DNA from: Anolis sagrei
Taxonomy: Eukaryota; Chordata; Lepidosauria; Squamata; Anolidae
Assembly (NCBI RefSeq): GCF_037176765.1
Contig: NC_090023.1
Span: 214,394,506 to 214,458,505 of the forward strand
Length of the DNA stretch: 64,000 nt
Direction of reading: 5' to 3'
Position numbers and translations under genes: made by a program
Notes under the pieces: generated by a model
What the model was told of the DNA's origin: nothing
Database searches by the model: none
What the model saw: the letters and a program-made list of their open reading frames with translations, nothing else
Shown: positions 43,201 through 52,416 of the stretch, piece by piece
Position numbering within the stretch: position 1 is the stretch's first letter
Layout: the number at the start of each line of letters is the position of its first letter

Positions 43201-45124
43201 TGTTGAGTACTACCAGGGAAAACATCCACTTTTAAATTACAAGTTTCAAATTGATGAACCATCCCTTACATCTTCCGAGTGCAGGATAGCATCCTCTTGC
43301 ATCACCATATTTCTGGCAGCTTGTCCTAAGAACTTAAAAGACACAAAATCCATAGTCAAGGAGACAAGTTTCATGCTCTGAAGGGCTGGCACGCAGTTAA
43401 AGTGGTGTCAAACTGCATTAACTCTACCATGTGGGCACCCACTAGGTCTACATCAGGCCTGGGCAAGCCTGGGCCCTCCAGGGGTGTTGGACTGCAGCTC
43501 CCACCATTCCTAACAGCCTCAGGCCCTTTCCTTTCCCCCCTCAGCTGCTTAAGGGGCCTGAGGCTGTTAGGAATGGTGGGAGCTGCCGTCCAAAAGGAAG
43601 GAAGGGGCCTGAGGCTGTTAGGAATGGTGGGAGCTGCAGTCCAAAAGGAAGGAAGGGGCCTGAGGCTGTTAGGAATGATGGGAGCTGCAGTCCAAAAGGA
43701 AGGAAGGGGCCTGAGGCTGTTAGGAATGGTGGGAGCTGCAGTCCAAAAGGAAGGAAGGGGATTGAGGCTGTTAGGAGCTGCAGTCCAAAAGGAAGGGGCT
43801 GATTCTGTTAGGAATGATGGGAGCTGCAGTCCAAAAGGAAGGAAGGGGCTGATTCTGTTAGGAATGATGGGAGCTGCAGTCCAAAAGGAAGGAAGGGGCC
43901 TGAGGCTGTTAGGAATGGTGGGAGCTGCAGTCCAAAAGGAAGGAAGGGGCCTGAGGCTGTTAGGAATGATGGGAGCTGCAGTCCAAAAGGAAGGAAGGGG
44001 CCTGAGGCTGTTAGGAATGATGGGAGCTGCAGTCCAAAAGGAAGGAAGGGGCCTGAGGCTGTTAGGAATGGTGGGAGCTGCAGTCCAAAAGGAAGGAAGG
44101 GGATTGAGGCTGTTAGGAGCTGCAGTCCAAAAGGAAGGGGCTGATTCTGTTAGGAATGATGGGAGCTGCAGTCCAAAAGGAAGGAAGGGGCTGATTCTGT
44201 TAGGAATGATGGGAGCTGTAGTCCAAAAGGAAGGAAGGGGCCTGAGGCTGTTAGGAATGGTGGGAGCTGCAGTCCAAAAGGAAGGAAGGGGCCTGAGGCT
44301 GTTAGGAATGATGGGAGCTGCAGTCCAAAAGGAAGGAAGGGGATTGAGGCTGTTAGGAATGGTGGGAGCTGCAGTCCAAAAGGAAGGAAGGGGCCTGAGG
44401 CTGTTAGGAATGATGGGAGCTGCAGTCCAAAAGGAAGGAAGGGGCCTGAGGCTGTTAGGAATGGTGGGAGCTGCCGTCCAAAAGGAAGGAAGGGGATTGA
44501 GGCTGTTAGGAGCTGCAGTCCAAAAGGAAGGGGCTGATTCTGTTAGGAATGATGGGAGCTGCAGTCCAAAAGGAAGGAAGGGGCTGATTCTGTTAGGAAT
44601 GATGGGAGCTGCAGTCCAAAAGGAAGGAAGGGGCCTGAGGCTGTTAGGAGTGATGGGAGCTGCAGTCCAAAACCCCTGGAGGTCCCAAGCTTGCCCAGGG
44701 CTGGTGTAGATGTAAATCAGGACAAAGGGAACGCCATCAGTCCCACTGAAACCCTTCCATTTCCTTGCTTGTGCCAGGTGGCAGCCAGAAAGCTTTGCCC
44801 AGCTGCTGAAATGAGAGTAAGCCAAGGACTGAGGCACCTGAAGCTTTCACTAGAGTTCCTTTGACAACACTGACAAGCAAACATCACATCCCAGCATGCA
44901 CTGCGCGGCGCTTCTCCTTGTCTAGTGCATGCTCTCCCGCGCAGTGCATGATGGACTTCGTAGTCCAGCCCTACCTCGGCGCTGCGAGAGCCCTTCAGCA
45001 CTTGCTTGGTGAGGGCGATGACATCCGTGCCGCAGCTGGTCACCTTCTCAGTCAGCAGGCCCTTCACCGAGTGGCCAAACCGAGCCTGGACATCCACCAC
45101 ACTCCCCGCCGCGGTGGCCGCCAT
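40174..45124 (-). CDS. BORCS7: BLOC-1-related complex subunit 7 (BORCS7), complete, 5 coding exons
   Basis: A small subunit of BORC, the complex on the cytosolic face of lysosomes that recruits ARL8 and promotes kinesin-driven lysosome movement. Exons on the minus strand: 45124-44975, 43332-43270, 42219-42176, 41752-41732 and 40225-40174. Phases fit and give 109 residues, a few more than human because of the N-terminus MAATAAGSVVDVQ. Core blocks QARFGHSVKGLLTEKV, CGTDVIALTKQVLKGSRS, LGQAARNMVMQEDAILHSED, SLRKMAIITTHLQYQ and QLSHLLK are almost the human sequence. No signal peptide or membrane segment. The gene diverges from CYP17A1 and precedes AS3MT on the same strand, as in mammals. Confidence 0.96.
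40297..40430. mobile_element. hAT miniature element with perfect target duplication
   Basis: Terminal 'gggcaaactttggccctcc' and complementary 'gtttgcccgtgcctg', flanked by 'gtctaagc' at 40289-40296 and 40431-40438. Lies 63 bp upstream of BORCS7 exon 5 in intron 4. Confidence 0.85.
40439..41324. other. BORCS7 intron 4, no recognised feature
   Basis: AT-rich intronic sequence. An open frame of 141 codons on the minus strand at 40433-40858 has no family resemblance and no splice support. Confidence 0.4.
41325..41530 (-). mobile_element. tRNA-derived SINE family C remnant
   Basis: 'ttgttgttattatgtgcc', 'ttcaagtaatttggcac' and a later head-like 'ttaaactacttgtcacattg' follow the family C order seen at 25998. 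Heavily decayed. Confidence 0.5.
41557..41663. mobile_element. hAT miniature element (CAGGCATGGGC type)
   Basis: 'caggaatgggcaaacttc' and 'gaagtttgcccatgcctg' are terminal inverted repeats. The flanks 'gtttatag' and 'ctataaac' are inverted rather than direct, so the palindrome extends outside the usual ends. Confidence 0.8.
41732..41752 (-). CDS. BORCS7: BORCS7 exon 4 (21-bp microexon)
   Basis: Encodes (Q)QEAIQK plus two bases of Asn. Acceptor ttttctag, donor gtgagt. Skipping it would remove seven residues in frame. Confidence 0.93.
42176..42219 (-). CDS. BORCS7: BORCS7 exon 3
   Basis: Encodes SLRKMAIITTHLQY plus two bases of Gln. Acceptor tttgcag, donor CA|gtaagt. Confidence 0.96.
42603..42747. 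mobile_element. CCTTCCACACAG-type miniature element, worn left end
   Basis: 'ctacactgccatatagtcc', 'gttcaaagcagataatctgg' and the right terminus 'cagctgtgtaaaaggggcc'. The left terminal repeat is lost. Confidence 0.7.
42781..42897 (+). mobile_element. hAT-like miniature element fragment
   Basis: 'cagtggttcccaatctttgg' then 'cagaaatcccagctatc', matching the 49610 family at the left. The right part resembles the CAGGCATGGGC family. Confidence 0.55.
42955..43125 (+). mobile_element. CR1 ORF2 C-terminal fragment
   Basis: The plus strand encodes YEEHLKELAMFSLQKRKLKG then MMAMYKYVRESHREVG and SLFSAALETRR. This is colinear with the ORF2 C-terminus of the CR1 at 14420 (YEERLRELGMFSLKKRRLRG). Antisense to BORCS7, about 145 bp from exon 2. 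Confidence 0.88.
43270..43332 (-). CDS. BORCS7: BORCS7 exon 2
   Basis: Encodes FLGQAARNMVMQEDAILHSE plus Asp. The in-frame acceptor is tcttttaag, an AAG site. A TAG seven bases further in would shift the frame. Donor gtaagg. Confidence 0.93.
43383..43440. mobile_element. GCCATGGC-type miniature element scrap
   Basis: 'cagttaaagtggtgtcaaac' and 'tgcattaactctaccatg' match one end of the element at 29185-29402. Confidence 0.55.
43454..44703. repeat. 51-bp minisatellite grown inside a hAT miniature element
   Basis: Outer ends 'caggcctgggcaagcctggg' and 'gcttgcccagggctg' are those of the CAGGCATGGGC family. Near-8-bp flanks 'gtctacat' and 'gtgtagat' suggest a target duplication. Between them lie more than 20 units of about 51 bp, each with 'ggctgttaggaatg', 'gggagctgcagtcc' and 'aaaaggaaggaagg', plus shorter variants. 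A block of short variants recurs three times, a higher-order pattern. Lies in BORCS7 intron 1. The 51-bp period keeps long frames open on both strands; these are not genes. Confidence 0.93.
44881..44966. promoter_or_regulatory. Inverted pair of SBS/ZNF143-like motifs
   Basis: 'catcccagcatgcactgcgc' at about 44886-44905 and, on the other strand, ACTACGAAGTCC followed by ATCATGCACTGCGC at 44966-44939. Both resemble the ZNF143/THAP11 site (ACTACAATTCCCAGAATGC). They lie within 95 bp of the BORCS7 exon 1 donor. Pattern-based call. Confidence 0.5.
44975..45124 (-). CDS. BORCS7: BORCS7 exon 1
   Basis: ATG at 45124-45122, encoding MAATAAGSVVDVQARFGHSV, KGLLTEKVTSCGTDVIALTK and QVLKGSRSAE. The donor GAG|gtaggg closes phase 0. 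An upstream in-frame extension lacks an ATG before 45124 and has no homology. Confidence 0.95.
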
Positions 45125-45260
45125 CTTGACCCCTGGCACAGAGGGACGGCAGGCGGAAGGAGGCAAAAGAGAAGGAAGCGCAAAGCAGTTTGCAGCTGTG
45201 AATGCAGGGGACCACGTGATGTTGCAGTGTTAAAGCCAGTGAGGAAGAGTTCTTGTTTCT
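45125..45260 (-). promoter_or_regulatory. BORCS7 promoter region with E-box
   Basis: GC-rich, with an ETS-like CTTCCGCC on the minus strand and a CACGTG E-box at 45213-45218 (minus context ATCACGTGGT), 89 bp before the ATG. The E-box resembles the CLEAR motif bound by TFEB at lysosomal genes. Inference only. Confidence 0.5.
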
Positions 45261-45534
45261 GTTAAGATGCCTTTATGGTGTTCATGTAAAAGGAAGGGAG
45301 TTGATGATAAAAAAACCCCAAAAAGCAGAGTTAAAATGCTTTTCTTTATTTTAATTTACAGCTCTGTTAATTTTAAGACTTAAGGGCTTCAACTCCCACA
45401 ATCCCTGACAGTCTCAGGCCCCTTCCTTTAAAAAAACAAAACAAAACAAAAAAGGACATTTGTTTTAATTCAAATACATGAAATATCTTTCTGAAGTTTC
45501 AGTAGTTATTGAGGCTCCCCGTAGAGATGTTCAA

Positions 45535-46012
45535 TGTATTGTCGAAGGCTTTCATGGCTGGAATCACTAGGTTCTTGTGGGTTTTTTCGGGCTATATGAC
45601 CATGTTCTAGAGGCATTTCCTCCTGACGTTTCGCCTGCATCTATGGCAAGCATCCTCAGAGGTAGTGAGTTCTGTTGGAATTAGGAAAATGGGTTTATAT
45701 ATCTGTGGAATGACTGGGGTGGGGTAAAGAGCCCTTCTCTGCTGGAGCTAGGTGTGAATGTTTCAACTGACCACCTTCATTAGCATTTGAAGGCCTGGCT
45801 GAGCCTGGAGGAATCTTTTGTTGAGAGGTGTTAAGATGTGCCTGGTTGTTTCCTCTCTGCTGTTTTGCTGTTGTAATTTTTGAGTTTTTTAATACTGGTA
45901 GCCAGATTTTGTTCATCTGAGGATGCTTGCCATAGATGCAGGCGAAACGTCAGGAGAAAATGCCTCTTGAACATGGCCATATAGCTTGAAAAAACCCACA
46001 AGAACCTAGTTA
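45535..46012. mobile_element. Penelope-like element with two hammerhead-like cores
   Basis: A minus-oriented terminal repeat plus 3' UTR (45535-45915) is followed by a plus-oriented terminal repeat (45916-46012). Cores are at 45662-45622 (minus) and 45917-45951 (plus). Both keep the CTGAGGA, GAAAC and GTC blocks. Outer ends mirror each other ('aatcactaggttcttgtggg' and its complement), giving a fold-back fossil. Confidence 0.8.
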
Positions 46013-46342
46013 TTGAGGCTGTTCCTAAAAATTAACCCTTATGATAATGGCTGCTTCACCATGCGGCTGCTTTTAAGGGAAAGACAGAGGGGATAAGAGA
46101 TCTCAACTCACATCAGTTTGGCTTTAACTAAGTCGTGTTATTTTTTTTTTTAAACACTCAGCCCAAAGGCCTTGAAAGTGAGGAGGACACTTACTGTTCT
46201 GTCAGGCTCTTCCAGATGCTTCCAGTATGAATACTTCTTGGTTCAATATTCAGTACTCAATATGCCCAAATGTGGAGTTTGGAGAAAACAGACATTGACA
46301 TTTGGGAGTTATCGTTGCTGGGATTTATAGTTCACCTACAGT

Positions 46343-47152
46343 CAAATTTATTATTATTTATTTATTTATCTTACTTATATACCGCTGTTCTCAGTCCGAA
46401 GGTGACTCACGGCGGTTCACAACAAATAAGAACAGCAAAAATTCAATGCTACAGTGTAAAAAACAGTTAACAACCTAACACATTACACAATTAATAAACA
46501 ATTACTACAATAACCATTCACTATCGTCAAATCATCAAAAACATAATCCAGATTCGTCATCCATTGTTCCATTCCTATGTTCATTACCAATCATTGCACT
46601 AATTATTCGAACGCCTGCTCAAACAGCCAGGTCTTCACTTTTTTGCGGAATACCATTAGAGATGGTGCTAGTCTAATGTCCGTGGGAAGGGTGTTCCACA
46701 GCCGAGGAGCCACCACCGAGAAGGCCCTATCTCTCGTCCCCACCAGCCGTGCTTGAGAAGCAGGCGGGATCGAGAGTAGGGCCTCCCTGGAAGATCTCAA
46801 AGTCCTGGTGGGTTCATAGGCAGAGATGCGATCGGATAGGTAGCTTGGGCCGGAACCGTTTAAGGCTTTATAGGCCAACGCCAGCACCTTGAATTGAGCC
46901 CGGTAGCAGATCGGTAGCCAATGGAGCTGGCGCAACAGGGGGGTTGTATGCTCCCTGCGTTCTGCTCCTGTTAGAATCATGGCTGCCGCACGTTGGACTA
47001 ATTGAAGCTTCCGGCCCGGAAGCTTCAATTAGTCCAACGTGCGGCAGCCATGGGCAACCCCACGTAGAGAGCGTTGCAGTAGTCTACTGTAGTCTACTGT
47101 AACCAGAGCATGGACTACCGTGGCCAAGTCAGACTTCCCAAGGTACGGGTGC
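46343..47152 (-). mobile_element. L2-like LINE with inverted junction
   Basis: The minus strand encodes KLQLVQRAAAMILTGAERRE, LLRQLHWLPICYRAQFKVLA, FKALNGSGPSYLSDRI and FSVVAPRLWNTLPTDIRL up to WLFEQAFE, the L2-type RT end. A tail of AAATA units lies at 46343-46370. The coding part is broken near 46978-47052 by a 75-bp palindrome. Upstream RT sequence (DLATVVHALVTVDY) continues at 47060-47140. Confidence 0.87.
46978..47052. repeat. Perfect palindrome, 37-bp arms and 1-nt centre
   Basis: Arm 1 (46978-47014) starts catggctgccgcacg and ends gaagcttccgg. Arm 2 (47016-47052) is its exact reverse complement, with a single C at 47015. It lies inside the L2 coding sequence. Confidence 0.95.
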
Positions 47153-47270
47153 AGAACACAGAATTCCCATGACCTACAGAAAATACTGTGTTTTCCTATG
47201 ATCTTTGGTGACCCCTTTGGCACCCCCTCATGACCCCCCCCTCAGGGGACCCCCAGGTTGAGAAACACTG

Positions 47271-47762
47271 ATCTAAGTACTGACTATAGTCAGCCCTCCA
47301 CATTCAGTGGGGTTAGGGGCACAAGAGCTCTGTGAAGGTAAACAACGGCAAATAAAGAAAAAAAAAATATAATTGTGAACATAACCATAACACCAGTTTG
47401 ACAATGGTTCACGCTGATAGTCCAGAGCAAACCCTGCAAGGCTGGTCTTATGGCTTGGTCTTGCACATGTGTAGAGTGGTCCTTGGGAAAATCCCATTGC
47501 CCTGAACCAGGATAAAACTACAGTATACCTTTGTCCATATGCTTAGCACTTACATGCTGGATTTTAAGATTATGTGTCAATTGCTGACACGACAGGTAGG
47601 TATTGAAAAACACAAACATTGTCTTGAAGGCTTGCCTCTTGGAATCTCATAAGTCTTGCAGAATCTCATGACAATGAGCTCATGGTCACAAATCCTGGTC
47701 AGAAAGCAATCAAGTGATAGCATTGGACTTCATGAAAAGCACAGGTGAAGGTTCTATGGATT
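47271..47762. other. Unassigned sequence
   Basis: No coding or repeat family was recognised between the hAT element and the SINE fragment. Confidence 0.4.
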
Positions 47763-47890
47763 AAAGGTAAATGTTAAGCTTTTCCCTAGTCGTGTCCAAC
47801 TCTGGGGGGTGGTACTCATTTTCATTTCTAAGCCAAAGAGCCGGCGTTGTCCGTAAATACTTCCTAGGTCATGTAGCTAGCAAGGAGCAC
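47763..47890 (-). mobile_element. tRNA-derived SINE, family A, 3' part
   Basis: 'gtcgtgtccaactctgggg' and 'gagccggcgttgtccgtaa' in minus orientation. The head half is missing. Confidence 0.82.
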
Positions 47891-47954
47891 AAGTGGCTAA
47901 ATAATTTTTGACCAAAACTGGGCAACAACAACTGCATTGTCTGTAGCTTTAAAC

Positions 47955-48654
47955 CAGCATTTCTCAACCTGGGGGGAGGGGGGGAGTTGCAAGGGGAGTG
48001 CCAGAGCGGTCACCAAAGACCATCAGAAAACACGGTATTTTCTGTTGGTCATGTGGGTTCTGTATGGGAAGTTTAGCCCAGTTCCATCATTGGTGGAGTT
48101 CAAGGGGCTGTTTGATTGTAGGTGAACTACAACTCCCAAATGTCAAGGTCTGTTTTCCCCACACTCCACCGCTGTTCACATTTGATCATATTGAGTATTC
48201 ATGCCAAGTTTGGTCCAGATCCATCATTGTTTGAGTCCATAGTGCTCTCTGGATTTAGGTGAACAACAACTCCATAACTCAAGGTCAATGCCCACCAAAC
48301 CCTTCCATCGTTTTTTGTTAGTCATGAGAGTTCAGTGTGTGAAGTTTCCATCATTGGTGGAGTTCAGAATGCTCTTTGATTGTAGGTTAACTATAAATCC
48401 CAGCAACTAAACTCCCAAATGAAAAAATCAATCCCCCCGCAGCCCCAGTAGTATTCAAATTTGGGTGTACTGGCCAAATTTGGTCCAGTGAATGAAAATG
48501 CATTCTGCATATCAGATATTTACATTACAATTCATATCAGTAGCAAAAATTTAAGTTATGAAGTAGTAACGAAATAATGTTGTGGTTGGGGGGTCACCAC
48601 AATATGATGAACTGTATTAAGGGTTCACGGCATTAGAAAGGCTGAGAACCACTG
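47955..48654 (-). mobile_element. hAT non-autonomous element, long type
   Basis: Starts 'cagcatttctcaacct' and ends 'ggctgagaaccactg'. The interior matches the 26327 copy in reverse. Flanking 8-mers do not match, so the target duplication is not visible. Confidence 0.82.
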
Positions 48655-49500
48655 CTAACCATTCTTCCTCTGTTCATGAGGCAAGGCATCGTGGGCAAAC
48701 ATACCAATGCTGAGCTGTTTGTTCTGAGTAGTTTGTTCTGGTCCACAGTCACACAAGGCGAAGGATTCTTCCAGGTTGCCAGATTGTCTTTTGATCTGTC
48801 CACCCCACTTCTGAGTCTATTCAGAGACTTCCAAGTTGCCCATTCTTGGTTTGCCCCTGGAGGAAGATCCTCATGGGGAGTCATCCATTTGTGATTTCCT
48901 GGTTTAGCTGCTCAGAAAGATAGTCTTGCTGTTGCTGGGGGAACATTAAGAGGAGTGGTGGTTCTCATTAAGCTTGTCCTTGATTTGAGTCTACTGGGAG
49001 GAGGCTGATAGCCATGCAGTGGATGGCTTTCACAGTGTTCAACCTTATTTCTCTTACAGTTAGCAGCAACTTCCCATCGCACATCGGGGGTGGGGGCAAT
49101 GCCAGCTAGTTAAGAGATCCTGTTCACCAGCCACTTCCTCTTCTCAGCACAGAGGGTATCTATCACCTTTTTCTGATCCGTCAGTCAATGGCTCAGCCCT
49201 GTACTGGTTGGGAGGTGAAGAAGCTTCCTGCTCTCAGCTGTATTTACAGCCAAGTTGGAAGAAGAATGACTTGGTACATTGTGTTTTCAAGAACAGTTGT
49301 TGTGTTTGTGTACACAACACCCAGGAAATGGTTGGTTGATTGATCCATAATAAGTCCCGTCATAATTTTCTAGACTGCTTACTTTCCAAGAAACATTTGC
49401 CTGGCCTGAGAGTCACCACCCCATGCCCATGTGCTTAAGCACAACCTTGTAGGATAAATGTGTCTCTTGACATTTTATAGCTGTCTGAGTTGGTTCATTC
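48655..49500. other. Unassigned moderately GC-rich sequence
   Basis: Reads like an old coding or LTR-element relic, but no domain could be recognised in any frame. Left unassigned. Confidence 0.35.
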
Positions 49501-49609
49501 CAAATATTGATCTGCATGTCTAGCAAGAACATAATTTAGTTGGAATAAAACCAACCAGTTAAAATTAGTAATTAAAACAGAGAAGCCATGAACAACACTT
49601 GGTCTATAG

Positions 49610-49733
49610 CAGTGGTTCTCAGCCTGTGGGTTTTGCCCTACAACTCTCAGAAATCCCAGCCAGTTTACCTGGCTGTGGATTTCTGGGAGCTGAAGGCCAA
49701 AACATCCAGGGACCCACAGATTGAGAACCACTG
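49610..49733. mobile_element. hAT miniature element, complete
   Basis: Inverted termini 'cagtggttctcagcctgtgg' and 'acagattgagaaccactg', 124 bp. Flanks 'gtctatag' (49602-49609) and 'gtatatag' (49734-49741) form an 8-bp duplication with one mismatch. Confidence 0.9.
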
Positions 49734-49982
49734 GTATATAGAGAATGGCAACATTTTCAGCACAAAATTCTAGACTCTCATAGAGAGCACCTACAGAAGG
49801 CTGTAAATTGCTGTTATATGTTTTCAGTTTGGCTTCAATTAATGTGGTCATGCATTATCCACACACTCCTCACCCCCAATTAAAGATAGTTTATAATCAG
49901 GGAACTTATAGTTTTGCCAAGGACACTAGTCTGGACTGATATAATAAGGGTTGAGTCTTGGCCAATTTGTAAAGGTACTAAG

Positions 49983-50091
49983 GGGTGATTTGAATGCAAC
50001 ATTCCTGCTTCTTGGCAGGGGGTTGGACTGGATGGCCCATGAGGTCTCTTCCAACTCTTTGATTCTATGATTCTATGATCTATGATTCTAA
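49983..50091 (+). mobile_element. CR1 LINE 3' end
   Basis: 'tggactggatggcccatgag', 'gtctcttccaactctttg' and 'attctatgattctatg', the plus-oriented CR1 tail. An (AAC)n run follows to 50111. Confidence 0.88.
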
Positions 50092-50151
50092 CAACAACAA
50101 CAACAACAACAAGGACCATTCCCATATTAGATAGTGTGTACATTTAATCAA

Positions 50152-50712
50152 GGCTTTATGTTCTTGCAGAAGGTGGGAGGAGAGCAATGGCCAATCTTGA
50201 TAAAATAGTGAAGAGTAGTGACATCAGACTGGCAACAAAGATCCGCATAGTTAAAGGCAATGGTATTCCCCGTAGTAACCTGTGGATGTGAGAGCTGGAC
50301 CATAAGGAAGGCGGAACGAAGGAAGATGGACGCTTTTGAACTGTGGTGTTGGAGGAAAATTCTGAGAGTGCCTTGCACCGTGAGAAGATCCAGCCAGTCC
50401 ATACTTCAGGAACTAAAGCTCGACTGCTCATTGGAGGGAAGGATATTAGAGGCAAAGATAAGGTAATTTAGCCACATAATGAGAAGACAAGAAAGCTTAG
50501 AGAAGGCAATGATGCTGGGGAAAATGGAAGGAAAAAGGAAGAGGGGCCGACCAAGGGCAAGATGGTGGATGGTATCCTTCCATCTTGGCTTTACTCTGAA
50601 GGAGCTGAGGGTGGCAACGGCTGACAGGGAGGTCTGATGTGGGCTGGTCCATGAGGTCATAAAGAGTCGGAAGCAACTGAACGAATAAACAACAACAACG
50701 AATAGCAGAAGG
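50152..50712 (+). mobile_element. RTE-BovB LINE 3' fragment
   Basis: 'gtaacctgtggatgtgagag', 'gaactgtggtgttggaggaa', 'gagaagacaagaaagctta' and the end 'aaagagtcggaagcaactg' with AAC units are the 3' ORF end and UTR of squamate BovB. Frames are broken. Confidence 0.87.
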
Positions 50713-51279
50713 TAACTGCTATATTTACTGGTATTTATTGTAATTTACTGGAAACCATGTCACAAAAGGTATTTGACCTTTGTTGAGCTAGAACAAATAA
50801 CTCTGTTAATTGTTCCCTACCCCAATCAGTGGTTCTCAAACAAAGGGACTCCAAGATCTTTTGTCTAAGGTTGGGCTGAGGAAAATTTACATTTCTAGGC
50901 TTTAGGCTGAAGGCTAAACAAAAGGGAGAAAGCCAAGTAAACAATATATATTTGATAATCTTGCCCTTATTTCTCAAATCCAAAATGTATCTTTTCTGCC
51001 TAATCTTGCCTCTCTTTATGATCTTTGACTCACCTTTTCTGGACCCTACTAAAACACACACACATACAGTATATAGCTAAACCATCATCCACCAGATAGT
51101 CTTTCAAAAACATCCCAAGCCCCATTTTGCTTCCTTTTCCCCTTTGCCATTCATCCCCCCCTCTCTCCCATTAACTACCGAACCCATAATCCCCCCCCTT
51201 GCGTTGGATTCCCTTTCCCATCACCTGTGTCAACCTAACTCCCCTGAAGATATGGAGACCTAGAGAATCTCCCTTCTTC
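50713..51279. other. Unassigned sequence
   Basis: Contains a short (CA)n near 51055 and C-rich tracts near 51190. No gene recognised. Confidence 0.4.
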
Positions 51280-52416
51280 ACCCACATGTGTTTTCCTTCT
51301 CAAGGATGTGTTTTCCTTCTCAAGGGGGGGGGGGCGGTCAACCCATCTAGTGTCTAGATGTCCTTGCCTTCCTGGAACCCTCATGTGGCTGTCCCACTAT
51401 CCTTTTCCATAATTTCATATTTCTTCCCCATAAGAGGATCAAGGAAGATAGGAGCCCCTTAGGGAGCATTATGTATCCCAATCTGTATGTAAACCCCCAA
51501 CTCATGGAAACCAGGCTTCCGGTAAGGATACCCCTGCAATGATGCCCCCTCACTCGTATATGTTTACTCTTGTTTATGCTTTTTTATCACTTTATAAAAT
51601 TATTGGAGAAGTTCCAACCTAGCCTGCTCACATTTTTCCTGTCCAGGGAAGATTGGCCAACATCTTGCCAGGCTTAATTTGCATTTGATTGGATTCAGTC
51701 AGCTACCTCCATGCAACCCATAAGACCCAAGTGTCACAAAGGTCAGTCAGAGCCAGGAGGACCAATCAGCCTTTGCATTGCTGCTTGGACAATACGTGAC
51801 ATTTGTCATTCTGGTATGGAGTTCAGAGTCACGAGAAACCATGCCACTGACTTTGGAAAGGCAATTTCCCCTTTTTTACTCCTAGCCATTGAACATTTAT
51901 CCTTCTAAGGATGGACAATGCTTTCTGCAGGAACTTGTGTGGGAGCCCGGTGTTCAGGGCCCTGGGTTCGATCAGGACTGAATACATACGGGACCATAAA
52001 GGTTTTGGAAGACCCATCAGGGTCATTGTGTTCGTACACCAGGGACTGTTAATCCCATTACAAGTCATTTCTTGCACCTATTATTCATCATTGCACAGAG
52101 GGAAATCTACATCGGAGGCAGGCAGCACTCTCCCATTGGCTGGGGCGTGCCGGACTCCCACTTCCGCAGGAAGACCTCGTTGATGTCATGCAGGCTTGGC
52201 CAATCATGGCCAAAGCTGGGTCCAGCTGGGGGTGGTGGGAACTTTGAATCTGACATGTATAAAAATACCTGTTTTGCTATACAATTTATCTCAGCTTATC
52301 TTGGGCAGATTACTGTAGGCTGGCATCACTTTCAGCTGAAATAAATAAATACCTCGGTGACTTCTGCTTCAACTTGGTGAGATTTATTCTGGAATATTGG
52401 CTTCTTTTTCTCACAA
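51280..52416 (+). mobile_element. Candidate solo LTR of a retrovirus-like element
   Basis: Plus-oriented LTR-like layout: a long U3-like part, a TATA box in 'gacatgtataaaaatacc' (52247-52264), a polyadenylation signal around 'aaataaataaatacctcgg' (52340) and an end near 'ctttttctcaca'. No internal genes. A fossil; the left border is a guess. Confidence 0.45.

Larger units (their letters stand above)
46250..47270 (+). mobile_element. hAT long-type element interrupted by L2
   Basis: 'tttatagttcacctacagtc' at the left and 'ccccaggttgagaaacactg' at the right belong to the 26327 family. The middle is replaced by the L2-like LINE 46343-47152. The left end is truncated. Confidence 0.8.

Noticed and set aside
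43371-44837. Two long open frames (about 488 codons on minus, 435 on plus) that look like repetitive proteins
   Set aside because: They come from a 51-bp tandem repeat whose period is divisible by three. Both strands are open for the same reason and there is no homology or splice context.
46603-47028. A host protein-coding gene (141-codon frame)
   Set aside because: It is again an L2-type RT C-terminus with a LINE tail downstream, nested in a hAT element.
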